This document shows, piece by piece, positions 35,123 through 44,881 of a stretch of DNA of 64,000 nucleotides. The notes under the pieces are model-generated. The model was not told where the DNA came from and ran no database searches. It saw nothing but the letters and a program-made list of their open reading frames with translations. Source of the DNA: Candidatus Zixiibacteriota bacterium (GTDB taxonomy: Bacteria > Zixibacteria > MSB-5A5 > WJJR01). The DNA lies in assembly GCA_040752595.1 (NCBI GenBank), contig JBFMGX010000004.1:1-64000 (forward strand). Direction: 5' to 3'. The position numbers and the translations under genes are program-made. Within the stretch, counting starts at the first letter, position 1. Each line of letters starts with the position of its first letter.

Positions 35123-35212
35123 CAGCAGGTTCCTCGCTGCGCTCGGAACGACAGGCCCACTCTTGGAACAGCGTGGCCCTTGTCACCCCGAGCCGAGCGA
35201 GGGGTCTGCTTT
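35123..35212. repeat. interspersed palindromic repeat, family A
   Basis: CAGCAGGTTCCTCGCTGCGC TCGGAACGAC and GTCACCCCGAGCCGAGCGAG GGGTCTGCT arms. It lies between the receptor and propeller genes. Confidence 0.85.
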
Positions 35213-35257
35213 GCGACGGCGGCGAGCATTCCGTCAGATGATGACAGTGTGAAGACC

Positions 35258-36295
35258 ATGCGGTCCATTCTGCCAACATGCGTCTGTCTTGGTACAGCCA
35301 TCCTATCGGGTGCTGTGCTCGTCGTCGGCTGCGGCGAGAAGATCCCTCTCCCGACCGGCATCCAGAATGACCCCAGCGGCCGCCTCCTCGACACCGTCTA
35401 CATCGCCGTTGTCCCTCATTGGACAGGGGCGGGCGGCATTCCGTTCGTGCGACCGCGGGGCGTCTCGGTCGGGTACGACCGCACCATCTACGTCTGCGAC
35501 TCGGTCAACAATCGGGTCGTCCGTCTTGATACGGAGGGGAACTTCCTTGAACAATACACAATGCCCGGCCCCGTCGCCGTGACTCAGGATCGGGGTCTGA
35601 ACCTGGTCGCCGTCAACAACACCCGCACCGTCTGGGTGCGACGCTTCCTTGCTCATGGCGATTTCGTGGCGTTCGCCGATGCCGATTCCTTTCAGTATTG
35701 CCGCCCGATCGGGAAGGGGGACTCGATCTGCATGTGGCTGTTGCCGCGCCTGCTGGACATCACCTCTTCGCCCGATGCGGCCGGTTGGTTCTATGTGAAC
35801 GAGGACTGGTCCGGGCAGATCCTGCGTTTCACTCTGGGCTACCCGCAGTTGTCAAATGTGTTCCGGCGCGGCTCCGCCATCGGCCAAGTCTATGCGGCCA
35901 CCGGTGTGGCGACATCCCCGGTCGGGACCGGAGGATACCGGCTGATCGTCACCCAGTACGGCCCTGAGCAGGGCGTGCAGTACTTTGACGGCTCCACCAA
36001 ACTCCCCGTGATCACCGACGCCTCGGCCGACGTCTATCATCGCACCTTGGCGGACTACAAGACGGTCGCCGCCGATCGCTTGGGCAACGTTTATATCCTG
36101 CACCGCGAGGCCGCCCAGGTGATGGTCTTCGACAAGCGCGGCCGCTATGTGCTCGCCTTCGGGCAACAGGGGACCGATTCGCTGGGTCTGTCGTCACCCT
36201 CCGGGATCGCCGTCCTCGATGAAACCATCCTCATCGCCGACACCGGCAACAATCGCATCGTCCGCTACCAGATGACCGCCGTCCCGGAGAACTGA
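35258..36295 (+). CDS. NHL-type six-bladed beta-propeller lipoprotein
   Basis: 345 residues. The signal peptide ends in a lipobox (LVVGC, Cys at about 22), so it is likely lipid-anchored. The mature protein has repeated propeller blades with the NHL-like pattern GVSVGYDRTIYVCDSVNNRV, DRLGNVYILHREAAQVMVFD and ETILIADTGNNRIVRY. Such proteins often bind ligands or partners in FCB bacteria and sit near receptors, which fits here; the function is unknown. ATG at 35258 gives the clean signal peptide; a GTG at 35249 is an alternative. Confidence 0.88.
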   Translation: MRSILPTCVCLGTAILSGAVLVVGCGEKIPLPTGIQNDPSGRLLDTVYIAVVPHWTGAGGIPFVRPRGVSVGYDRTIYVCDSVNNRVVRLDTEGNFLEQYTMPGPVAVTQDRGLNLVAVNNTRTVWVRRFLAHGDFVAFADADSFQYCRPIGKGDSICMWLLPRLLDITSSPDAAGWFYVNEDWSGQILRFTLGYPQLSNVFRRGSAIGQVYAATGVATSPVGTGGYRLIVTQYGPEQGVQYFDGSTKLPVITDASADVYHRTLADYKTVAADRLGNVYILHREAAQVMVFDKRGRYVLAFGQQGTDSLGLSSPSGIAVLDETILIADTGNNRIVRYQMTAVPEN

Positions 36296-36307
36296 CGGCA
36301 CTCTTGG

Positions 36308-36380
36308 GCAGGCACACAGGCCTGCCCCTACTGTAGAATCGCAATATGTTCGTAGGGGCGGCCCGGTGTGGCCGCCCGCA
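36308..36380. repeat. short hairpin repeats (GTAGGGGCG type)
   Basis: GGGCAGGCACACAGGCCTGC followed by CCCTAC, then GTAGGGGCGGCCCGGTGTGG and CCGCCC. Same type as the cluster at 50160-50500. Confidence 0.7.
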
Positions 36381-36415
36381 ATGGATCGGCTGGCCAGATG
36401 CGCGCCAAAATCGCC

Positions 36416-36444
36416 TTGCCCGCCGCGCCGCAAATGCCGATAAT
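36416..36444 (+). promoter_or_regulatory. sigma-70 promoter of tRNA-Leu
   Basis: TTGCCC (36416-36421), 17 bp, GATAAT (36439-36444), 9 bp before the mature tRNA 5' end. Confidence 0.7.
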
Positions 36445-36453
36445 CCCCCCGGC

Positions 36454-36540
36454 GCCGAAGTGGTGGAACTGGCAGACACGCTGTGTTCAGGGCGCAGTGC
36501 CCTTACGGGTGTGCGGGTTCAAATCCCGCCTTCGGCACCA
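36454..36540 (+). tRNA. tRNA-Leu (anticodon CAG), CCA encoded
   Basis: Class II tRNA with a long variable arm (TGCCCTTACGGGTGT): acceptor GCCGAAG/CTTCGGC, anticodon stem CTGTG/CGCAG with loop TTCAGGG (CAG), T-arm GCGGG-TTCAAAT-CCCGC, ending ACCA. Confidence 0.95.
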
Positions 36541-36551
36541 AGAGATGCGAG

Positions 36552-36579
36552 CCCCGACCGCCCACCGGTCGGGGTTTTT
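36552..36579 (+). terminator. intrinsic terminator of tRNA-Leu
   Basis: Stem CCCCGACC/GGTCGGGG with a 7-nt loop, followed by five T. It starts 11 bp after the tRNA. Confidence 0.85.
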
Positions 36580-36624
36580 GCTTGGCAGGTGTCAAACATG
36601 GGACAGCATTGCGTCGCGGAGTAC

Positions 36625-36673
36625 ATCTCCCTTTGGGAGAGGTCGATCCGCCAGAGGTGAATCGGGTGATGGA
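36625..36673. repeat. partial family B repeat overlapping the GWxTD gene start
   Basis: CATCTCCCTTTGGGAGAGGT CGATCCGCCAGAGGTGAATC GGGTGATGG. In other copies the end reads GGGTGAGGG; here a T in that place makes the ATG used as gene start. Confidence 0.75.
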
Positions 36674-38168
36674 GATCGTGCCCTTGGCAGGTAAGAGTCA
36701 ACGCGGCGCTCAACACCCGAATCGCAGTTCCACGCTCTTTCGGGTTCTGCTCTCACTGTCTGCACTCTGCCTCGCCTCCTGCGCCGGCGAGCGGCAGTTT
36801 GTCGGTGAGCGTCCCCCATTGACCGAACGCCAGCGCGATGCCGCCCTCAAGGCGCTCCTCGGTCCGGAGCGATTTGCCGAGTACGTGACGATCACCGACA
36901 CCACCGAGTCGCGCGAATGGCTGCGCCGCTTCTGGACCGACCATGACCCGACTCCGACCACACCCGAAAACGAATTCCAGATCGACCATGAACGCCGCGT
37001 CTACCATGCCATCTACCTGTTTGGCACCGGCGGCAAAGGCGGTCCACCTTGGGACGATCGGGGAGAGGTATACATCCGTTATGGTCAACCCGATGAGCGC
37101 TTGATCCGACGGGTCGGTCCCGATGGCGACGAGGTCATCGCGCCCGGTGGTCGTGGGGGCGGTCGCGATGACGATCCGTTCATGACACCGCTCAACACCG
37201 AAGGCGCCGCCAGCGAAGTCTGGACCTACTACCGCTGGGACCAGTCCTTTCAGTTCGAAGACAAGCGTGGCTTCGGCTTCTATGAGTTGGTGCCGGTGAC
37301 AGATCCCGAGGCACGGCGCCAGGATATGGGGGAGTTCTATGCCTCACGTCTGCGCGCCATCGATCTGCAACCGGCGATATACTACCACGAGTACGGCCGC
37401 AACTTGATCGACTACGCCCTCGATGTCGTTCGCTTTCGGGGCGAGGGCCGCCATTGGCGCGTCGATGTGAATCTCGGATACCCGCTCTCCGAGCTGGGAC
37501 GAGACAGCGATTCTGCGTCCATCTCCCTGCGCCGGACCCTCGTTGTCCGTGATCAAGATCAAAGAGAAGTCTTCGGTGAAGAGGGGCTGATCCACCGTCT
37601 GGTCGGACCGGTCGGCCCCACTCACCAACTGATGGTGGAACAGAAGACCATCGACCTGCCGCCGGGACGGTTCGCGCTGGCCGTCACGATCAACGACCTC
37701 TGCACCGGGAAGACCGGCACATACATCAAGACCTTCCGCCTCCCGGCGTACATCGTGCCCGAAGTCCAGGAGATCTCCGACATCGAAATGGCGTCGTTCG
37801 TCTGGTCGATCTATGAGCCCGGTTCGCTGTTCGTGCGAGGCGACCACATGGTCATGCCGCTGCCCTCACGCGTCTATCTCCCCGACCAGTCGCTCGCCTT
37901 CTACTTCGAGGTTTACAACCTCTTGCTCGACAAGCAGGGGAAGACTCAGTACGAAGTCAGCTACGTGATCAGCGCCGCCGACGGGACCGAACAACTGCAT
38001 CAAGTCGAGCCGGGAACCCTGTCCTCATCGACCCGTCAGGTGTCCCGCGTCGGCACGCTGGACATCAGCACTCTGCCTGCCGGGGAGTATGTCCTGACCA
38101 TCCGTGTCAATGATCTGGTCGGCAAGCACGAACGGATAGCACTGGCGAGCTTCCGCAAGTCCGACTGA
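36669..38168 (+). CDS. GWxTD-domain lipoprotein
   Basis: 499 residues. The signal peptide (RVLLSLSALCLASC) ends in a lipobox, so it is probably an outer-membrane or periplasmic lipoprotein. The GWxTD domain shows EWLRRFWTDHDPTPTTPENE and DDRGEVYIRYGQPDERLIRR, then a C-terminal beta-rich part. The domain is common in FCB candidate phyla and Acidobacteria; function unknown. The ATG at 36669 lies in the end of a repeat with no good ribosome site, so the exact start is uncertain; GTG at 36678 is an alternative. A GC-rich inverted repeat follows the stop. Confidence 0.9.
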   Translation: MEIVPLAGKSQRGAQHPNRSSTLFRVLLSLSALCLASCAGERQFVGERPPLTERQRDAALKALLGPERFAEYVTITDTTESREWLRRFWTDHDPTPTTPENEFQIDHERRVYHAIYLFGTGGKGGPPWDDRGEVYIRYGQPDERLIRRVGPDGDEVIAPGGRGGGRDDDPFMTPLNTEGAASEVWTYYRWDQSFQFEDKRGFGFYELVPVTDPEARRQDMGEFYASRLRAIDLQPAIYYHEYGRNLIDYALDVVRFRGEGRHWRVDVNLGYPLSELGRDSDSASISLRRTLVVRDQDQREVFGEEGLIHRLVGPVGPTHQLMVEQKTIDLPPGRFALAVTINDLCTGKTGTYIKTFRLPAYIVPEVQEISDIEMASFVWSIYEPGSLFVRGDHMVMPLPSRVYLPDQSLAFYFEVYNLLLDKQGKTQYEVSYVISAADGTEQLHQVEPGTLSSSTRQVSRVGTLDISTLPAGEYVLTIRVNDLVGKHERIALASFRKSD

Positions 38169-38532
38169 TGCGATTCTGCATCCTTCGCTTGGCGACCACG
38201 TACAAAATAATGAGGCCCGGGCCGAGGCCCGGGCCCATCATCCCAGGTATTAGGTAGGATTTGGTGCGGCTCACCCCATCGGGGTGTGGAAGTCCTTATG
38301 CTCTCACCCTCGGCCTGCGCCTTGGTCGGATGCATTCACTGTCAGCCCCAACTCCCTCAAACCGCATTTCTAACCATCAAGAAAGGGCCATTCCGAAATG
38401 ACGCAACAGGTTTTTTTTGCGCCGTTCCGGCAGGATTCGCAGGGGGCGGCAAGCGGATTTACGACAGGCGAGATCGTGGACAGTCGGTCAGGAGCTCGGC
38501 GCTCCCGATGCACTCCTCGGTCCGAACATGTC
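38169..38532. other. intergenic region between converging genes
   Basis: About 360 bp with no credible gene. It holds two copies of GGCCCGGGCC (38214-38223 and 38226-38235) that can fold; on the minus strand this is followed by TCATTATTTTG, so it may end transcription of the coiled-coil gene. Otherwise nothing recognised. Confidence 0.5.
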
Positions 38533-39600
38533 CTACCGCTCGAGCTCTTCGCTGATCCGGTCCATCAGGTCCAGCGCCGCACGTGTCCGGATCAGTGCTT
38601 CGCGCAAGGCCCCGGTATCGAGGGCGACCCCGGCCTCGTGCAGATCGTCGCCCGCCTGCTTCAACCGATCCTGCAATTGCGGTGAGCCGTCTTCATGGAC
38701 TGCCTGCGCCATTTCCTCGTGACGACGTTCGGCGTCTTCCAAGAGGGCGGCGATGTCTTCATGGCGGAGATCGCGCTCGACCGCACCGGCCGCACGGAGC
38801 AGCGCCTCGCGCGTCTGTCGGATGTACCGCTCCGCCAAGGCCCAGCGCTCATCTCGGATGGCTCCCTCTGCAGCGGCATAGCTGCTGCGGGCCAAGTCCA
38901 ACTGTTCTTGTGCTACCCGGTTGTCCGGCTCGGCGCGCGACCCGAGTCTTTCCATCGCCTGTCCCAGACGGTCCATGATCCGTTCTCTGCGTCGACCGCG
39001 CGCGGCCTCGTTTCCCATCGCACCCCAACGGCCGCGCGATCCGCGCTGATCAAGACGCGCCGGGGCATCACGAGCTTCAAGCGTCAGTTTCAATGCCGGA
39101 CGCAACTCACGACGGTGATACATGTCCCAGGCACGCGATTGCAGGGCCTCGGCCGCCCTCAGACGATTCGCCTCAGCAGGTCGGGGGGCAGCCCCGATCC
39201 GTTGATGGACGTCTTGTAGAACCCGGTCGGTCTGCTCCAGTTCGCGTCTGACGCCATCAGCGGATTCGTCTCCGCGGCGCAGACCTGCCAACGCTTCCAA
39301 GACCAGATTGCGGGCATCATGCGTCAGATCCTCCGCCCGACGCAGATCGCCCTGCTTCAGTGCCTCTCGGGCCTCATCCTGTAACTGCTCCACCCGCTTT
39401 AGACCCGGTTCCCCGGGCGGCGGCCCGGATTTTGGCAGCACGTCGCGGGCGCTTTCCCACAGGCGGTCGGTCTTCTCGATCTCGGCTTTGACATCCACAC
39501 GGTTTTGTGCCGCGGCCGTGGCCGGCAAGCAGAGAATGCAGACGACCCACCCAAGCGCGAGCAGGATGAAGGGGATAATCAGCAATCGCTTTTGTCTCAT
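38533..39600 (-). CDS. exported coiled-coil protein, function unknown
   Basis: 355 residues. A good signal peptide (MRQKRLLIIPFILLALGWVV ... ATAAAQ) is followed by an almost wholly helical, charged sequence rich in Glu, Arg, Ala and Leu, with helix pairs such as EALKQGDLRRAEDLTHDARN and RDERWALAERYIRQTREALL that recall degenerate TPR or spectrin-like repeats. I do not recognise a family. ATG at 39600 has AGGAG 7 nt upstream; the frame continues to 39705 without signal. It is just downstream of the second two-component pair on the same strand. Confidence 0.8.
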   Translation of the reverse strand: MRQKRLLIIPFILLALGWVVCILCLPATAAAQNRVDVKAEIEKTDRLWESARDVLPKSGPPPGEPGLKRVEQLQDEAREALKQGDLRRAEDLTHDARNLVLEALAGLRRGDESADGVRRELEQTDRVLQDVHQRIGAAPRPAEANRLRAAEALQSRAWDMYHRRELRPALKLTLEARDAPARLDQRGSRGRWGAMGNEAARGRRRERIMDRLGQAMERLGSRAEPDNRVAQEQLDLARSSYAAAEGAIRDERWALAERYIRQTREALLRAAGAVERDLRHEDIAALLEDAERRHEEMAQAVHEDGSPQLQDRLKQAGDDLHEAGVALDTGALREALIRTRAALDLMDRISEELER

Positions 39601-39837
39601 GTTTGGCTCCTGTTCTGACACCGATCTTTCGTCAATCACCAGGGAGTCAAACTGCATGCCAGGAGGATTCGGCGACGGTATTGCTGTCAACGCATTGTAT
39701 GACAACTGATTGTAGTCGTCATCTAACGTCTTGCATTCATGTAACGATCTGCTCCGGTCGGAACACTTGAACCGTCCAGTTCATCAGCGTCGGCCCCGAA
39801 TCAGAGACTCCGATGCGCCGATTCTCCGCGCCGCAGC

Positions 39838-41205
<1,368 letters not shown>

Positions 41206-41261
41206 ATGTCCTCACGATCTTCACGGCTCGACTCCAAACGGTAAGCAGGGGAGGACACCGT

Positions 41262-41315
41262 AACCTCTCCCTCCGGGAGAGGTCGATCCGTCCGGAGGAC
41301 GGATCGGGTGAGGGA
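41262..41315. repeat. family B repeat between kinase and regulator genes
   Basis: AACCTCTCCCTCCGGGAGAG GTCGATCCGTCCGGAGGACG GATCGGGTGAGGG. A short copy with all core parts. Confidence 0.88.
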
Positions 41316-41322
41316 GCCTTGT

Positions 41323-42693
41323 TCACCCTGTCACACGGTCATTGCTTGTGCGATCCCGTGCCAGCGGCCACCGGACCGTGAACACCGCACCGCCGCCGGG
41401 ATTGTGCCCGATTCGAATCGTACCGCCGTCTCGCTCGACCATCATCATCACGGCGTACAAGCCAAGCCCCGATCCCGTTGTCTTCGTTGTATAGAATGGT
41501 TCGAACACGCGCTGGCGAAGTCGCCGGGGGATTCCCGGCCCCCGATCCGCGACGACCAGTTCACCCCATCCCGGCCCCGCCGGTCGCCATTGGATTCGCA
41601 CCGGCTCTTCCGGCGGACTGATATCGAGGGCATTGCGCAGGAGGTTCATCAACACCTGCCGTGGCGCCTCCGCATCGACGATGATCGGCCCCGTCGGCTC
41701 CACCTGCAACTCCCAGCGCCCCGCCCCGCCGATGCCGGCTTTGAGCGTCTCCAGCCAACGGGGGAGCTCATCCTCCATTGTCACCGACGTGCGGTGTGTC
41801 GCCGATGGGTCAGCCAGACGCAGGTACCCACTCAGGATGCGGTCGAGTCGGTCGGCTTCGGCCGGCATGAAGCGCAGCAACTCCGTCTGATGCGCGCGAT
41901 CGGTTGACGGCTGCCGTTCCAGTCGCTCGAGACGTTGCGCCGTGGCCTTGATGATACCGAGTGGATTGCGAATCTCGTGAGCGATGGTCGCCGCCAGCCG
42001 TCCCAGCCCGATCAGCTTTTCCGAGCGCAGTAGCTCGGCCTCCCAGTGCCGCGTGATGCGACCATACCATATGAACAGACCCACCAGGGCCAGGGCGAAG
42101 AGGACCGAGAGGGCATGAACCCACCATGACAGTGAGTCCAGTTGGTCCCATGCCGCGAAGTACCCGGCGTCGGCCTCAATCCGCACGATCCCGACCGGGG
42201 GCCCTCCCGATGAATCGCTGATCGGTGCCGCGGCGCTACGGTAGTACGCCCCGTGCCAACGGTATGTTTCCGACACCCACGGCAATCCCGACAACAGCGC
42301 CGCCCGCCCCTTGCGGTCGAGGGCGGAAAAGACAATCGCCCCCAGCGAATCGGATTCGGCAGCGAAGGGATCCTGCCACAGCGTGTCGAGGATCGTGGCC
42401 GAGACAAGACGATTGGCGAGGGCGAATTCCCGCGTCTGTTCGCGCAGTCGCACGAACGCCTCCGGCGAGAACGCACTCTCCGAACCGATGGCCTCCGACA
42501 CCATCTCCGCCGGGATCGACGCCGCGAAGGTCTCTGCCAGTCCTGAGAGTTGTTCCCCCAGTTCTTCGTTCAGGGCGGCATAGAACTCCCCGAGGATGCG
42601 GCGATATCCGAGGTTGATGCCGGCCAGGATGGCCAGCATCACGACTGTCACCAGCCAGGGAAGAAGTCGTCGCCTGTATACCTGTCCCCACAT
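41323..42693 (-). CDS. membrane sensor histidine kinase
   Basis: 456 residues. Two membrane helices (about 12-32 and 188-208) bracket a periplasmic sensor region of about 155 residues. The cytoplasmic part has H box IAHEIRNPLGIIKATAQRL, N box MNLLRNALDI and G boxes ADRGPGIPRRL and GSGLGLYAVMMM. It resembles NtrB/ZraS-like kinases that pair with NtrC-type regulators, and the regulator gene follows. The ligand is unknown. The N-terminal MWGQVYRRRLLPW supports the start at 42693, though no ribosome site is clear. Confidence 0.93.
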   Translation of the reverse strand: MWGQVYRRRLLPWLVTVVMLAILAGINLGYRRILGEFYAALNEELGEQLSGLAETFAASIPAEMVSEAIGSESAFSPEAFVRLREQTREFALANRLVSATILDTLWQDPFAAESDSLGAIVFSALDRKGRAALLSGLPWVSETYRWHGAYYRSAAAPISDSSGGPPVGIVRIEADAGYFAAWDQLDSLSWWVHALSVLFALALVGLFIWYGRITRHWEAELLRSEKLIGLGRLAATIAHEIRNPLGIIKATAQRLERLERQPSTDRAHQTELLRFMPAEADRLDRILSGYLRLADPSATHRTSVTMEDELPRWLETLKAGIGGAGRWELQVEPTGPIIVDAEAPRQVLMNLLRNALDISPPEEPVRIQWRPAGPGWGELVVADRGPGIPRRLRQRVFEPFYTTKTTGSGLGLYAVMMMVERDGGTIRIGHNPGGGAVFTVRWPLARDRTSNDRVTG

Positions 42694-42846
42694 GTCCGAA
42701 AGGAGCAGTGATGATCCGAATGGTACAACTGTCTATTTCGTCATTACCACCTCAAGGGTGTGGCGCGGATTCAAGGGATCTCCCATCTCGTGTTGTGGCA
42801 ATGGGTTGCGGCTTTGTACTCAAGTGTCGCACGACGGCGTGCTGGT

Positions 42847-42862
42847 TGGCAGAGTCGTTGCA
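42847..42862 (+). promoter_or_regulatory. sigma-54 (-24/-12) promoter of the repeat lipoprotein gene
   Basis: TGGCAG-AGTCG-TTGCA matches the consensus TGGCAC-N5-TTGCA at 10 of 11 fixed positions, with the required GG and GC exactly 10 nt apart. It lies 61 bp before the ATG at 42924 and next to an NtrC-type regulator pair. Confidence 0.7.
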
Positions 42863-42923
42863 GAATGGCTCGGCCCAGAGCATGGGACTTGTGGTCATGG
42901 CAATGTCACGAAAGGAGCAAGCA

Positions 42924-44048
42924 ATGAGACAAAAATGGTTGGCGACCACCTGGATTCAAATGGCTGCCGTGGGCTTGTTGGTAGCCGGGTGCTCCGGTGA
43001 CCCCGCCGTCAATTCACGTACATCGGGCGACCTCGATCTGTCGTCCGCTTTCGGCGGCTATGACGATGCCGATGAAGCCCCCGTGTTTGGCGATGCCACA
43101 ATGGCGGCGTACCTGGCAGAGGATGAACCGCTCTCAGACCCTTCGTTCGCCTCTGAACAGATCGATTCGCTGATGGATCTGCCGGGTGCCCGGGTGTTCC
43201 GTCTGGCGATCCGCTGGGGGATGCTGGCAGGAGATTCGACCAACACCACGGTCACCGACTGGTCAGGATCGGTCCGGCTGCGACGTGGTGCCGTTGCCGT
43301 ACGGCGGTTGATTCGCTTCGAGCGTGGGCAGGACTATGTCGTCCGTCCACGGGAGAATCGCAGTCGCCTGGACTGGGTCTCCGCGACCAGCGTCAATTTC
43401 GACGGACTGCTCTTGGTGATCATCGATCCGCCCGTTCCTCCGGATTCCAACTGGCCGGCCAACGCTCTGGAGTTCACGACCACACCCTACGCGCACTCGT
43501 TCTCGATCGATGAGCTGGCATCGCTCGACGAGATGGTCACCGTGGACCAACTCGGCAATCAGATCGCCTTCAACGGACGTGAATTGGACCTCGAACCCTG
43601 CGGCGGGGGGCCGCTCGAAGGTGTCTGGGCGAGACGTCCTTCCGACAGCGTCGGACACTTCTTCGGCAAGTGGATGAGCACGGATGGTGCTCTCACTGGC
43701 CACCTGCGCGGTCACTTCGGCATTCGCGCCAACGGCGAGCGTGTCTTCTTCGGAAAGTACATCGGCCCGGCGGGTCATGTGCGTGGTCTGTTGCGCGGCA
43801 CTTGGGGCGAAGATCCCAATGACGCCAACTCCGGATGGTTTGCCGGTATCTGGGCGGCGCGTGATGGACTGCCGGTCGGGACGCTGCACGGTCGTTGGCA
43901 CGCCGCACCGCGTGAAGCCGGCGTTCGCGACAGACAAGGTCCGGGCCAGATGGGATTCGAAGGTGTCGATTGGAACGGCGGGTTCTTCTCCGGATCGTGG
44001 GAGCGGTCGTGCCTTCGTCCGGACTCGACGTCAGGGCCCGGGGCCTGA
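42924..44048 (+). CDS. lipoprotein with C-terminal Gly/Trp-rich repeats, function unknown
   Basis: 374 residues. Signal peptide with lipobox VAGC. A unique middle domain is followed by a stretch (about 230-340) of three related units: GHFFGKWMSTDGALTGHLRG, VFFGKYIGPAGHVRGLLRGT and GWFAGIWAARDGLPVGTLHG, each ending G.(W/F). They look like short beta-hairpins, somewhat MORN-like, but I cannot assign a family. ATG at 42924 follows AAAGGAG. The promoter is sigma-54-like, so expression is probably under the neighbouring NtrC-type system. A strong hairpin follows the gene. Confidence 0.85.
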   Translation: MRQKWLATTWIQMAAVGLLVAGCSGDPAVNSRTSGDLDLSSAFGGYDDADEAPVFGDATMAAYLAEDEPLSDPSFASEQIDSLMDLPGARVFRLAIRWGMLAGDSTNTTVTDWSGSVRLRRGAVAVRRLIRFERGQDYVVRPRENRSRLDWVSATSVNFDGLLLVIIDPPVPPDSNWPANALEFTTTPYAHSFSIDELASLDEMVTVDQLGNQIAFNGRELDLEPCGGGPLEGVWARRPSDSVGHFFGKWMSTDGALTGHLRGHFGIRANGERVFFGKYIGPAGHVRGLLRGTWGEDPNDANSGWFAGIWAARDGLPVGTLHGRWHAAPREAGVRDRQGPGQMGFEGVDWNGGFFSGSWERSCLRPDSTSGPGA

Positions 44049-44073
44049 CACATCCGGACTCGGTGCTGTGATA

Positions 44074-44111
44074 CCATGCCCCGCGGCACGTGGTCGCGGG
44101 GCATGGTGTTT
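44074..44111 (+). terminator. probable intrinsic terminator
   Basis: Perfect 12-bp stem CCATGCCCCGCG/CGCGGGGCATGG followed by TGTTT, 26 bp after the lipoprotein stop. The T run is short. Confidence 0.6.
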
Positions 44112-44332
44112 CTCGGCCGCGATGAGGCCGGTTGTTCGCTACGAACCACGCCACAAAACGTTTGTGAATAGTTGCACCATTAGCGCCGCGAGCATTCCCT
44201 CTCCGACACGGTGTGTGGCGGTCGCGAATGCGATTCAACGTCCATCGACATTCCTGCGTAGATATGAGCGTTGGCAAGGCGGCGTGTCGGTCCACAGGGT
44301 CGCGGCGTCGCTCCAACGGCAAGCTTGGGACG

Positions 44333-44881
44333 ATGGAAGACGGTTCTCCTTCAGACACGGCGCCTCCCATGCCGCGCGGTCGGCTGGTCTCGAAGCGCGA
44401 CATCTCCATTGAGATCTTCGAGACTCCCGACGGAATGATCTCGGTCGGCGCCTCGTTCCTCGATCCCTATCATCTCATCCGGCTCGACTTGATGGTGAAC
44501 CCCAAGACAAAGTCAATCACGGCCGCGCACGCGGAGATGGCCAACCACCCGCACACGCTGTGCCCGTTGGTGACAGCGAAAGCGGGGGAATTGGTCGGTC
44601 TGGTGATCGGGCGTGGGGTCATGAAGGAGATCTCGCACCGGGTCGGCGGCGGCCAGGGGTGCGTGCATCTGCGGGAACTGGCGATGGAGGCGGTCAATTT
44701 CACCGCGACCGCCATCATCGGCTATGATTTCGGGTACGGCGTCATGAGCCGTGAATTCAACGTCATGCCGGAGGATGAGCGCTACCGTCTCTCGCGGGAG
44801 CATCTGCGGGGTACCTGCCAGATCTTCCAGGGCGGCGAGCATCCTGGCCCGACAGCGGCGGCAGGCAGTCGAGGAGCATGA
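44333..44881 (+). CDS. DUF2889 domain protein
   Basis: 182 residues. The pattern fits DUF2889: VSKRDISIEIFETPDGMISV, a HLIRLDLMVNPKTKSITAAH core, HPHTLCPL, then VGGGQGCVHLRELAMEAVNF, with conserved Cys and His that might hold metal. Function is unknown. ATG at 44333 is preferred because the upstream extension (to 44213) is Arg/Ser-rich and unrelated; the ribosome site is weak. Its stop overlaps the queG start by 4 nt, so they are translationally coupled. Confidence 0.8.
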   Translation: MEDGSPSDTAPPMPRGRLVSKRDISIEIFETPDGMISVGASFLDPYHLIRLDLMVNPKTKSITAAHAEMANHPHTLCPLVTAKAGELVGLVIGRGVMKEISHRVGGGQGCVHLRELAMEAVNFTATAIIGYDFGYGVMSREFNVMPEDERYRLSREHLRGTCQIFQGGEHPGPTAAAGSRGA

